Shown: in pieces, positions 1 to 11,689 of the stretch
Position numbering within the stretch: position 1 is the stretch's first letter
Layout: each line of letters begins with the position of its first letter
DNA from: Umbilicaria muhlenbergii
Taxonomy: Eukaryota > Ascomycota > Lecanoromycetes > Umbilicariales > Umbilicariaceae
Reading direction: 5' to 3'
Length of the DNA: 64,000 bases
Assembly (NCBI GenBank): GCA_000611775.1
Contig: KK106981.1
Span: forward strand, 8,479,431 to 8,543,430
The notes under the pieces: generated by a model
The model's input: the letters and a program-made list of their open reading frames with translations, nothing else
The model's database searches: none
Told to the model about the DNA's origin: nothing
Translations under genes and position numbers: made by a program

Positions 1-2484
1 AGGCTCGATTTACGGATACTCGGCAGGACGAGCAAGACCGATGTATCACCATCAAGTCAACTGCCATCTCTCTATACGCTACGTTGACGGACGAGGATGA
101 TCTCAAGGACATCCCCCAAAAGGTTGAGGGCAACGAGTTCTTGATCAATCTGATCGATTCGCCTGGCCACGTTGACTTTTCATCTGAGGTCACGGCCGCT
201 CTCCGTGTCACTGACGGTGCCTTGGTCGTTGTCGACTGCGTTGAAGGTGTTTGTGTGCAGACTGAGACCGTGCTGCGACAAGCTCTTACCGAGCGTATCA
301 AGCCTGTCGTGATTGTCAACAAGGTCGACCGCGCTCTCCTCGAGTTGCAAGTTTCGAAGGAGGATCTGTACCAATCGTTTTCAAGAACCATCGAGTCGGT
401 CAACGTAATCGTCGCAACCTACTTCGACAAGGCCCTGGGTGATGTTCAAGTGTACCCATACAAGGGAACAGTTGCCTTTGGTTCCGGTCTCCATGGCTGG
501 GCTTTCACAGTCCGGCAATTCGCTGTCAAATACGCCAAGAAATTCGGTGTTGACAAGAATAAGATGATGGAGCGTCTATGGGTAAGTGCTCGCTAGATGT
601 TCGGAAACAAGACTGTTGCTAAGTATGTTTTCAGGGCGACAATTTCTTCAACCCAAAGACCAAGAAGTGGACCAAGGTTGGCGAACACGATGGTCAACAA
701 TTGGAGCGTGCTTTCAACCAGTTCGTTTTGGACCCAATTTTCAAGATTTTCGGCGCCATCATGAACTTCAAGAAAGACGAAACTGAGACCCTCCTTACCA
801 AGCTGGAGATCAAGCTTACCGGTGAAGAGAAGGAATTGGAAGGGAAGCAGCTCCTCAAGGTTGTGATGAGGAAGTTCTTGCCTGCAGCCGATGCGCTCCT
901 CCAGATGATGGTGCTCCATCTGCCATCCCCTGTCACTGCCCAGAAGTACCGTGCCGAGACGTTGTACGAGGGTCCCGCCGATGATGAAGCTTGCATTGGT
1001 ATCCGCGACTGCGATCCCAAGGCTCCTCTCATGTTGTACGTCTCGAAGATGGTGCCGACCTCGGACAAGGGTCGTTTCTACGCTTTTGGCCGTGTCTTCG
1101 CTGGTACCGTCCGGTCCGGCCTGAAGGTTCGCATCCAGGGTCCCAACTACACCCCTGGAAAGAAAGACGACTTGTTCATCAAGTCGATCCAGCGTACCAT
1201 TCTCATGATGGGTCGTTTCATCGAACCCATTGAGGATGTGCCAGCTGGTAACATCCTCGGATTGGTCGGTGTCGATCAATTCTTGCTGAAGTCTGGTACA
1301 CTCACCACCTCCGAGACCGCCCACAACTTGAAGGTCATGAAGTTCTCTGTTTCCCCTGTCGTCCAGCGATCTGTCGAAGTCAAGAACGCCAACGACCTCC
1401 CCAAGCTTGTCGAAGGTTTGAAGCGTCTTTCGAAATCCGACCCCTGTGTTTTGACTTTCATCTCGGAGTCTGGTGAGCACGTCGTTGCTGGTGCTGGTGA
1501 GTTGCACTTGGAGATCTGCCTGAAGGATTTGGAGGAAGACCATGCTGGTGTCCCTCTACGTATCTCGGATCCCGTCGTGCCTTACCGTGAGTCGGTTGGT
1601 GGAACTTCGAGCATCACTGCTCTATCGAAGTCGCCCAACAAGCACAACCGGCTGTACGTCATTGCTCAGCCGTTAGACGAAGAAGTCTCAAAGGATATCG
1701 AGTCTGGCAAGATCAGCCCTCGCGACGATTTCAAGGCTCGTGCTCGTGTCCTGGCTGATGAGCACGGATGGGATGTCACCGATGCGCGAAAGATTTGGTG
1801 TTTCGGTCCCGACACCTCCGGTGCCAATTTGCTTGTTGACCAGACCAAGGCTGTGCAGTACCTAAACGAAATTAAGGACTCCGTTGTCTCTGGTTTCCAG
1901 TGGGCGACGAGGGAAGGACCAGTTGCTGAAGAGCCAATGCGCTCGGTCCGCTTCAACATAATGGACGTCACTCTGCACGCTGACGCTATCCACCGTGGTG
2001 GTGGACAGATCATCCCCACAGCTCGTCGTGTGCTGTACGCAGCCACACTCCTGGCCAACCCAGGTATCCTTGAGCCTGTCTTCTTGGTCGAAATTCAGGT
2101 ACCTGAGCAAGCCATGGGCGGCATTTACGGTGTTCTTACCCGAAGGAGAGGTCACGTCTTCTCTGAAGAGCAACGTCCAGGCACGCCGCTCTTCAACGTC
2201 AAGGCTTACCTTCCCGTCAACGAGTCCTTCGGTTTCACCGCCGATCTCCGCCAGCACACCGGTGGCCAAGCCTTCCCTCAGTCCGTCTTCGACCACTGGC
2301 AAATTCTATCCGGTGGCTCACCACTCGACCCAACCACGAAGCCTGGACAGATTGTGCAGACTATGCGTAAGAGAAAGGGTATTAAGGAGGTCGTTCCCGG
2401 TGTCGACAACGTAAGTAGCCCATATACGTCATATTATGAGTAGTTGATGCTAACCTCTCGTCACAGTACTACGACAAGCTATAG
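1..2484 (+). CDS. EF2: Translation elongation factor 2 (eEF2), 5' end outside window
   Basis: Ribosomal translocase GTPase, cytosolic. The frame is open from base 3 and begins inside the G domain ([20 protein letters not shown]), so the start codon and P-loop lie upstream of the window. G3 DSPGH and G4 NKVD are present. Exons are 1-581, 635-2410 and 2467-2484; the last encodes only the invariant C-terminus YYDKL. Introns are 582-634 and 2411-2466, with GTAAG donors. The diphthamide loop is intact: [11 protein letters not shown], with the modified His codon at 1991-1993, the residue that diphtheria-type toxins ADP-ribosylate. Domains II-V follow in the usual order and nothing is broken. The tiny last exon is easily missed and would otherwise be read as a false C-terminus. 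Confidence 0.98.
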
Positions 2485-3211
2485 AATGCTTCTGTCATCG
2501 TTGATAGATCTTCTTTCCACGCATTCTATATCCACCTTCAAGTGCATGTCACTCGGTTGTTGGGCCCTGGAGTCTCCATGAGATACGAAAAACAGACGGG
2601 AATCCCAGAGACGATATGAGGCCGGGCTGTGGTTGTGAGGGTCACGGCGGCGGATGTTTGATTTTTCGATTTTTTTTTTTTTTTTTTTTTTTTCGATGTG
2701 CTAGTCTTTAGTGCATATGATCCATGTAGCTAAGACGACTAGAATGGCAAATTAGGCATTGAAAAAACCTCTCTTGATAGTTGTGACACTATGTGACCAC
2801 AGCATCTACCACGACCGTAGGAAAGACCGGCTACGAATGACAGCCACTTGTTTGGATAACACATTGTGCAACGAGTGAAGGCGACCACGAGATTTAGCAT
2901 ACTAAGGTTTCGTACTATGTCTGAGGATTGACAATTATCAGACGAATGTGATGTCAACCCCAGATTCCAACAGTGGTTGCTACTTTTAGAGGTAGGAGGT
3001 AGGTGAGACTTTCCCCGTTCATCCTTGCAGGGGTGCTTTTTTGTACTGAACCGAAAACATCGACCTCGCAGACGCGCATCAACACCTTGAACAAACGACG
3101 AACACCTCGTCACCAAAGCCAGTCTTCAGTGCTTTGCACGAAACTACACCGCTGATATCATCGAAGAGCGCGCTATCTGCTCTTGACGGCGCCCCAGCCC
3201 AAGCCGCAGCT
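2485..3211. other. Intergenic: eEF2 3' region and promoter of the next gene
   Basis: No convincing gene. A run of 24 T at 2670-2693 lies about 190 bp downstream of the eEF2 stop and may mark the 3' UTR or termination region. Open frames on the minus strand here have no family resemblance. Confidence 0.6.
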
Positions 3212-5964
3212 ATGCTCGTCACCGATGAGGAAGCAGCAGAGTTGAAGACATGGGTGGTTAAGAAGCTGGAGGACATGTGCGTTCCATTCTCACCTATCGC
3301 TCACTGTTGGCTTGTAGCCTTCGATTCTTGATGTTTAGCATCATGGAGGAGAATGCGCTGACGTGGTTGCGCCGTGAATAGTTCGGATGCAGACTCTGAT
3401 GTACTGGCCGACTACGTCCTAGCTCTTATACGAGCGGATACGCCTGAGGCGGAGCTGAAGGTGAACGCCATTGAAAACCTCGAGGACTTTCTCAAAGACA
3501 GTATGTGCTCTACGGTCGTTGTCACCGCTCATTGATCCTCAGGCGCATTACTGACTGTAGTCTCGATACAGACACGGCAGCATTTGTCGACGAAATCTTC
3601 TTCGTCATCCGCAACAAGTCTTATCTCCCCGGGTATTCGATGCCAAAGCCAGAAACACAATCGCCGCCGTTCACAGCTCCCTTGGGACCTAGTGGCGCAT
3701 ATGGACAGCTCGGTGGAAGAGGAGGGTTTAATGGAGCCGGTCAGCAGTCGCGCAAGCGTTCATACAATGATAGGCAGGAGGAAGGAAACGGTGGCGATGC
3801 ACACTACAATCGCGGTGACCGGCAGATGAAGCAACCTCGAACGGGTGGTGCTAGGGGTGGTAGGAGTGATTCATTCAGTGGGCGAGGCAGCAGAGGGGGA
3901 AGGCCTGCCCCTCAGCCTTCCGGCCTCCCTGGAATACCGTCACCGGCAGCAATGGGTTTTCCAGGCCTACTACCTCCGCCACCCGGCATGCCCTTTGATC
4001 CGAATGATCCAGTGGCCGCTATGCTAGCTATGCAGCAGGCCATGGGCTTTCCTCCGCTTCCTGCTATGCCCTTGCCACCACAAGCGGGTTCGCCTACTGG
4101 CTTTCCACCTTTTCCTGCGCAGAATTCGCCAGCACCAGGTGCGCCGCCGAAACAGAGAATCAATGCAAGGTGTAGGGATTATGATACGAAGGGATTCTGC
4201 ACACGAGGCAATGCGTGTCCGTTTGAACATGGGACGGATCTTATTGTCGTACCAGGGCAGCAAGAAGGTATTATCAACCGAGCTCAGTTGGCGAATTCAG
4301 CTAATGATAGTATAGAGTACGACCCTAAGAATTCCGTCATGCTGGACATTCAAAGAAGTCCCAGCGACACCAACGGGCATACCACCTTCGATTCCCAACG
4401 CGGCAATGACCGCGGCCGAGGTCGGGGCAGAGGAAGAGGCGATCGAGGAAGCTCCGTCAACACGTACACACCTCGCCGCAGCCGTGCCGACTTCTCTTAC
4501 GCCGGGCCCATTAACGACCGCTCAATCACCACCATCGTAGTAGAACAGATACCCGAGGAGAAATTCGACGAGCAAGCAGTCCGCGACTTCTTCGGCGACT
4601 TTGGCGAGATCAAAGAAGTCTCAATGCAAGCCTACAAGCGCTTAGCACTCGTCAAATACGCCGACTGGGCATCCGCAAAGCGCGCCTACGACAGTCCAAA
4701 AGTCATCTTTGACAACCGCTTCGTGAAAGTGTACTGGTACAAACCGGACAGCCTCCCCACACCACCAGCAAACGGCTCGGAGAAACCAAGCTCACCGGTC
4801 GTATCGAAGCCAGAGGAGCCTGCATTCGACAGAGAGAAATTCGCCCGCGACGCCCTCGCCGCGCAGAAGAAACTGGAGGAGAAGAAAGCGCTCTTGAAAG
4901 ACACGGAGGCGAAACGCCAAGCACTCGAGCGCCAGAAGGAAGAACTCGCCCGCAAACAAGCGGAGGAGACGAGGAAGCTAAGGGAGAAACTCGCTGCGAA
5001 AGAAGGGAAGGTTGGAGCTACGAGTCCTGGTGCCGATGGAGCCGAGAACGGCACTAATGGCAGCGGCGACGGCAACGGCAATGGTAAAGCCAGCGCCAAG
5101 ACCGAGATGCTCCGAGCGCAACTCGCGACGCTAGAGGCCGAAGCCAAAGCCCTCGGTATCGACCCCGCGGCCAGCATGGCGGACGACGTTGCATTCCCGG
5201 CCCGCGGGCGAGGGCGAGGAGGCTGGGGGGCGCGGGGCTCGTATCGTGGGTGGGAGGGGTTTGCGGTGACTAGGGGGAGTGGCTTCCGGAGGAGGGGGAG
5301 CGGGGGGTTTAGAGGAAGAGGCGCCGCGGGGGGAGGGGCTTATAATTTGGACAATCGACCGCGGAAGGTGAGGGTTTCGGGGGGGGAGTGGGATGCGCGC
5401 AGGGATGAGGGGTTGAGGACTTATCTGCTTGTGAGTTTTTTACCGTTCCCTTTTTTTTTTGCGGGTTTTTCCATTCCCCTTCCCCGATACATAAGCCCCC
5501 AACACCGGCCCCGAAAGGAGTGCTTCCCCTTTCCCTGATCTCTTTCCTGGCGGAGATGGACGTGGGCAGGAAGACCGAAAATTGGTTCTGATCCTTGCGG
5601 CTAGGGCGTCGGCGAATTCACCCACATCGAACCTCAGCACCCGGACCGTCCGACGGACGCGCAGATCGTCACGTTCAAAGATCGCTATACGGCGGAGCAG
5701 TTCATGTATGGCACTAAGGATATTCCGTCTGTAGGGAAGGTGGAGTTGGCGTGGGTGAGTGGGGGGTTGCCGTCTGTGGCCAGCAGTGGAGGGAAGCAAA
5801 GGGGGGATGAGGATGGGGATACGGGGATGGATGCGGATGAGGGTGGGGATGGGGATGGGGATGGTGCGGGGAAGGCAGGGGGGGTGGGGCCGATGGGACA
5901 GATGGGGGGGCAGGAGACGGAATTCGATGTTGCGGAGGAGGATGAGCGGTGGATGGTGGAGTAG
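3212..5964 (+). CDS. RBM26/27-like (Rmn1-type) RNA-binding protein: PWI-like, CCCH zinc finger, RRMs
   Basis: Exons 3212-3276, 3382-3500, 3572-5430 and 5605-5964 give 800 aa. The N-terminus starting MLVTDEEAAELKTWVVKKLE, continued over two introns to NKSYLPG, closely matches the PWI-like N-terminal domain of animal RBM26/RBM27. A CCCH finger of spacing C-x8-C-x5-C-x3-H sits at about residues 260-280, after Gly/Pro-rich sequence. RRM1 is at about 380-450, a Lys/Glu-rich coiled coil at about 485-545, RGG-type Gly/Arg repeats at about 600-660, and a second RRM-like unit (FTHIEPQ ... GKVELAW) after the last intron. In fission yeast the relative Rmn1 works with the MTREC/PAXT-type nuclear RNA decay machinery, so a nuclear RNA-surveillance role is likely by homology. 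The ATG at 3212 fits the domain start. The C-terminal tail is Gly/Asp-rich and of low complexity. Confidence 0.9.
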
Positions 5965-7480
5965 CAGGTAGGGTGGGGTGTGGAGGATGGGGGATGGTGG
6001 GAGGGATGGGAGATGGGAGATGCGGGGATAGATGATGGATGATGCTTGGCAGGAAGGGGTTTGGTGCGCTGTGTGTGACGTAGGCGATTTATCCATCCAT
6101 CCATACATACATATCCTCTTTCACGGAACATAAGTTCAGTGGTTTAAAGCAGAGTTTATTGGAACTCTCAAACGATTGCTCAGTGATGGAAGTGCAGCGG
6201 GGTTAGAAAGTTGATGGTCGGTCTCTTTATGTGGAATATGGAGCCCTGTACGGCGCCGGATAAATCAGGTGGGTGTGGTGGTCGGGTCCGCGTCGGAGTG
6301 GTGCTAGATTTAGATGTGGATGGAGAGAGTGAGGTGGTGGAGATCTGGGTTATCCACCCGGGGGGGGTTGGTCGGTACTATTGATGGTGTCAAGCACGAT
6401 GTGCTTGTAAATGCCTTGTCTGATGTAGTTCTGCGCGGTGCTGTTCGTGTTGGGATTGTCTTTGGAACCTGCCACCCTCATTGGTAAATGATGCTGTTAG
6501 GGTTCATTATTAAATGTGGGTATGTTTGGATGAGTTGTTGTGCTGTATGCTAGGAATTATGTTGCTGGTTGTAGAGGTAGGAAAAGAATATGTTGTGTCA
6601 GCATTCCCTTCAAGATCATTGATCTTCATTATATCTCAGATTCTATGTGTGTTTTTGGCATGCTTCTTCAGGATAATAGCGGGGCTGTTGAAAGATGAGA
6701 GTCGTATTCAGAAACAGGCAGAGAGACAGCCAGCATAAGCAGTGACTTTTCAAGAGCATGTCCCAAAGCGCAGATAAATCCTTGTAGTAGAGAGGGTGAG
6801 CCAGCCTTCATTCGCCTTGCCAAGGCAGGGGGGACTAACCATGCACAGGTAGATCTTGGTGGTGGTGAGATGTTCCGGAGAGAAGCCGGCCTCGCAGCCT
6901 GAATCTGCGCAAGGCTAACTGACAGGGCTGACCGGTATCTCATACATCAACTTAATTTCATTGCCCGAAGGATCATGATACAACTATAATTAGTAGCTAA
7001 ATGTAGTGGCACTGTTAACATGTGAGCATAGTATGAGGCCCAGACCAAGAGGCTGTGTCTGGGAGGGTGAGTACTCAGTCGAGACTCCATTATTGGATGA
7101 GGCTGTGTCTGCGCCTCCGTACGAGTGCTCTGTATGAACTTCATTATTGGGTGAGGCTGCGCTGCAGTGCATTATCTGCTGAATGATCGGCACCATCGTC
7201 TACATGAGCCAATCATCTTCCCTTGTCACGTACAGGCTCAGCGTTACTACAGCTTGATCCTATGAAGCCTTTGTGCACTGCCGCATTGTTGAAATTCGTC
7301 GTCGCATGAGCCTTCTCCTCCATGGTCGCTTCGCACTGTGGAGCTCTTCGATTTCCTAACTCTTAAGCTGGGTCATCTTGGCCTAGTAAAGTATGGCTTG
7401 TGTGTATTGATAAGTTCCGCGGTTCATTGAAGTAGCCCCCGCATTCACCGCATCACCTGTCTGCAACGCTGTCGGCAACC
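5965..7480. other. Intergenic, no supported gene
   Basis: A G-rich stretch continues from the RBM26-like gene to about 6040, followed by (CATC/CATA) microsatellite sequence near 6090-6115. Around 7030-7170 there are short imperfect direct repeats (GAGGCTGTGTCTG; CATTATTGGGTGAGGCTG). Several small open frames lack ATG context or any recognisable similarity. The last few hundred bases should contain the promoter of the NLR gene at 7481. Confidence 0.6.
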
Positions 7481-10400
7481 ATGGCGGAGTTTGCAGCCGT
7501 TGTCGGCTTGACAGCATCGATTGTTCAACTCTTAGACACCGGCAAGAAAGTGGCAGATCGAATCCGAGAGTTTCAGGATAACCTCGCGTTTGCACATCTC
7601 AATACGAAGCTACCAGTGCTGAACCTGACCTTGAATCGGATCATGGAAGCCCATGAACACCAGCCGTTCGACGGAAAATCACAAGAAGCGCTACTGGGCG
7701 CGGTCTCTGAGTGCCAAGGGCTGGCCACGCAGCTAGACGCCCTGATTGCCCGCATGTCGCCAGCGGAGAAAGACTCGAGGCTTCGAAGGGCCTTTAAGGG
7801 CATCAGATCGATTGGTAAGGACAAGAGACTGATAGAGATACAAGCCAAACTGGACACTGCTATTGATCAGCTCGCCAATTACCTCGCGGTAGACGCCAGT
7901 CTTACTTCACGCACCAATGCTCTGAAGCTCGCGCAGAATGTCGTTCCACTTTCGAAGCCCACACCTACATCTGACAAGCCTATTTTCGACGTGCCAGCAC
8001 AGCACGTCTCCCTTTTCGTGGGCAGGAAAACCCTACTGGAGAAGATTGAAGCAAGTTTTACGAAGGCTGACCCGGACTCCGCCGGCCCTAGCGTCGTCGT
8101 TCTCGTTGGAATGGGCGGTCAAGGTGTAAGCTACGCTGATAGTCTCTTCCCTCTGCCTACGGCTACTGAAGTTCTTAACAGAAGAGCCAACTGGCGCTTC
8201 AGCATTGTAGAAAGCATCGGCAAGATTATCAAGCTGTCTTTTGGGTCGATGCTTCCTCGGCACAAGCAGCGGCGAGCTCGGTATACAAAATCGCCACCGG
8301 CCTTGAAGCGCGTGGCTTCGTGGATTGCGCCCCGTCGAAGAAGGAATTTGTGAAAGATCACCTCGATGGGATGGAGAGGCCTTGGATGCTCGTGTTCGAC
8401 AACTACGATGACCCTGGAGCTTTTGGTGATATCAAGTCATATTTCCCTTTTGGTACGTCATGAGATCCCCGCATGCGCGTACACACTGCGGTTATCCATG
8501 CACCTACAAGCGGCCGTATAATTAATGAGATCTTCGCTAACAAAGCCCTCCTTGTAGGTAAAGGCAACATAATGATTACAAGCAGACACGCTGAGTCCAA
8601 GCGTTTAGGATGCCCGATCCTCGTGAACAGCCTATCTGAGGACGAAGCGGTCAAGCTCCTGCTGCAGAAATCCGAAACTAAGGATACGGAAGCTAATCGC
8701 TTAGAGGCAAGCAAAATAGTTAAGAAGTTGGCCTATCTCGCTCTGGCGGTAGATCAAGCTGCAGCATTTATCAGCCTCCGTCATCTCCCAATCACGCAAT
8801 TTCTCACACAGTATGAGCAACGCAAAGAGGCCCTCATGAAGTATGTCCCTAATTCGTCACTGTGGGAGTATCGGCGCTGTCTTGATGACGCGGAAAAGGA
8901 GGCATCGCTAAGCGTTTTCACAACCTGGGAGATGTCCTTTCGTCAAATAGCAGAGATCGACAAGGAGCAAGATGCTATAGGCCACTTCCTTACACTATCA
9001 TCATACTTTAACCCCACAAGGATTAGCGAGTTGGTATTTTCGGATTGTTCGGCGAAAGCATTCCTAGCTGGATCTATACCTGACTGGCTCAAGATGTTCT
9101 ATAAACAGGGTACTTGGGATCAAGACTGTTTCCGGGAAGTCGTATCCGGTCTTGCAAATCTTTCACTGATTCAGCATTATCAATTCGAAATAGGGCAGGA
9201 AGAAGGGACTTCGTGGTTTGCCTTACATCCTCTGGTTCGTGACTGGCTTCAACTCCGACTGAGTGCTAAGGAACAGCGAGAATATTCATGGGAGGCCCTC
9301 GAAGTTTTGCATGCTACGGAGGCTACCACCATTGGGGCTTTCAGATCCAAGTATTTTCTCAGGAAGGATGAACTATATCTGCACCTCGATAACCTCTTCA
9401 AGTACAACGAGGTGGATGGACTACCAGATTTGGACATCCCTGAGAGATTCGTACCGCTGTTGAGTCAATTAGCACGCTTTGCTGCTGCACCTGACGGACC
9501 CTTCGCCTTTGCTGAAGCGCTGTTTCTCAAGCTCAGTGTTGTCCATGAACAATGCTTCGGAAAAGACTCTGCTTCGGCAACTTGGAACCAGATTGATCTT
9601 GCCAAGTTATATTTGCGATTTCGCTTATATGATCGGGCGATCAAGATCTTGCAAGATGTTTTACCGCTCATAGAAACCCATTTTCTCAACGAAGAGATAT
9701 TGCCAATTGCACTGAGTGCGTTGGCTGACTGCTACAAGGGAAAGCAGGATTTTGCACCCGCTGAAGTATTGTACCTCCGTGCCCTGGCGACCGCCACTGA
9801 GTGCAGAGGTTTGATATTATTAGAGTTCGCTTTGCTCCATATATTATCCGGGAATCTTGAAAAAGGTGAGAACATGATGAAAGCCAGTTTAGGCTCTCTT
9901 GAACAAGAGTTCGGTGCATATCATATCTACACGCTACGCGCGGTGTTTCACCTGGCTGAACTATACAGGGCAGCTGGAAAGCTTGAGCAAGCGGAAGCAA
10001 TGTACCTACGCGTGAACAAAGGAGGTATTTCTCCACAACTTGGCCCGCAGGTTTGCAACGGCTTGGCAGCTGTCTGTGCTCGCCGGAATAACTTCTCCTG
10101 TGAAAAGGGTTGGCGCTTGGCAGCCTCAGTAATGTCGTCGATATTCCTCAATCTCAATATGAGCCTTTACGACCTCTCTTTACGAATGGCTGAGATATGT
10201 GATGCATTTGTAATCACAGGCAATTTTTCTGAAGCTGAGCGTTACTATCTGCAAGCAAAAGCTAGGCTCGAACTATGCGGAGATCCGCGTTCTGCGAAAG
10301 AAATATTACGAATCCAGTGCAAACTCGTCAGTCTCTATGGAAAACTTGGTCGATCAGCCGAGGCAGTCACACTATTCTTGCAAATTGCGCTTGCATGTGT

Positions 10401-10593
10401 CAAGGCGTTTGATATCGATAGCGAGGAAGTACGCATGATCAAAGAGCCGGTCGTGCAATTTATCAACCGCCTGCACGCACTAGAGCCCCAAGCTCAAGAC
10501 CGTGAATTTTTCCGAGGATTGGTGCTGCAGTTGAAACGCCTCCTGCTAGGGGATAGCGATCAGAGCCCCACTGTCTCTCCCTCACAACAATGA
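7481..10593 (+). CDS. NLR-type STAND protein: helical N-domain, NB-ARC, TPR
   Basis: Exons 7481-8125, 8182-8452 and 8558-10593 give 983 aa. Residues 1-150 are an all-helical N-terminal domain of the SesA/HeLo-like kind found in front of fungal STAND NTPases (starts MAEFAAVVGLTASIVQLLDT). The NB-ARC follows: FVGRKTLLEKIE, Walker A GMGGQGKSQLA (split by the first intron exactly after GGQG), Walker B WMLVFDNYDDP, then sensor ITSRH and a winged-helix region. From about residue 560 on there are degenerate tetratricopeptide repeats (AEVLYLRALATATE, LEQAEAMYLRVN). Such proteins sense non-self and can trigger regulated cell death (heterokaryon incompatibility or defence) in fungi; that role is inferred from architecture. 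No stop or frameshift is seen, so it looks functional. Confidence 0.9.
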
Positions 10594-11689
10594 ACGAACC
10601 ATCGTCGTTACAAACGAGCGCGCTTTACACTCGCTGCGAGTGGGCAAGCCTGCACCATGGGCCTGCGAGATAACCCAAGAGCACCGGAGGGCAGAACCAC
10701 AGTCTGCGAGACCATGCAGCTTTCAGGCGATGGAGCGCTTGAGTAAGAGCGGGGAAAGATGGCGGCCGATTGGAGGGGGAGTGGGCAAGATGCGGGGATG
10801 GATTGGACCTCTTGCCTGATCCGGTCGAAGCCTTAAGGGTGTTTTGGGCAGGCTTTTGGCCCGTGTGAGGGATCTAGGGATATGAAGATGAAGACCCTTT
10901 CTGTGATGATCCTTCTTCTGCTACTTTTTCTTCTTCTCCTCTTGGTTATTGATCTGGGCGCGCTGGTGAGGTGCTGATACTTGACACTTTATATCTTTTT
11001 CCCAAGCCTAGATTCTTGTTGATGGGTAAAGCAGTAATTTAGAAAGACTTGGATTTTGCGCTGTGGGACCCCTAGTCATTTGGCAGGTGGTAGGAATCTG
11101 TGGCGAGGACGATTCTAGGCGTTACTTCAGCCCTATTTGTCAGCGTTGTCGAGCATATACACCAGTCCATTTTCTACCTAGAAATTGATCTCGAGTCGTC
11201 TTGTGCTCTATGTTTTCGACTAAGACTTTATGAATATTAAAGTTTAGGACATAATGGGAAGTGGTCATGTTTGTAAAGTACAACCATGTGAACCGTTTAT
11301 GTATATGGTCATCTTCTTGTCTTGGACCTTGTAATGTCGATCGTGGTGACATGCACAGCGGTGCTGGATTCGGCATTAAGTTTGGGAAATGTAGAATTCC
11401 AAGCGGTAACGATGCAGTGGCTGAGTACTTAAAATTAAGAGGATAGCTATCCAATAGAAAAGCTGGAGGTGTCGTTCCACAAGGACCCAGAGGATCCGCA
11501 CCGTTCCTGTCAAATGCCTGCATTAGCGCCCTGCACTGCCATCCTGCATCGCCTCAATACCTTAGAGTACAGCCTTCTTTCAATCTCTTCTTCTTGTTGC
11601 ACCTCTTCATCAACTCTTCACTCATCCTTATCAATCGTTACCGCGCAAGCTTTGGCAGCCTAAGACACATACACCTACCCACCTCCGGA
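10594..11689. other. Intergenic between the two NLR genes
   Basis: No supported gene. It contains a pyrimidine-rich patch (about 10905-10945) and a small palindrome around 10632-10648 (CACTCGCTGCGAGTG). The part just upstream of 11690 is CT-rich, as is usual for fungal promoters. Confidence 0.55.

Noticed and set aside
593-1543. Long open frame antisense to elongation factor 2
   Set aside because: It overlaps the highly conserved eEF2 coding exon on the other strand; a codon-bias shadow without its own family features.
2739-3116. Minus-strand open frame of 125 codons between eEF2 and the RBM26-like gene
   Set aside because: No family resemblance and no splice or composition support; it overlaps the expected promoter.
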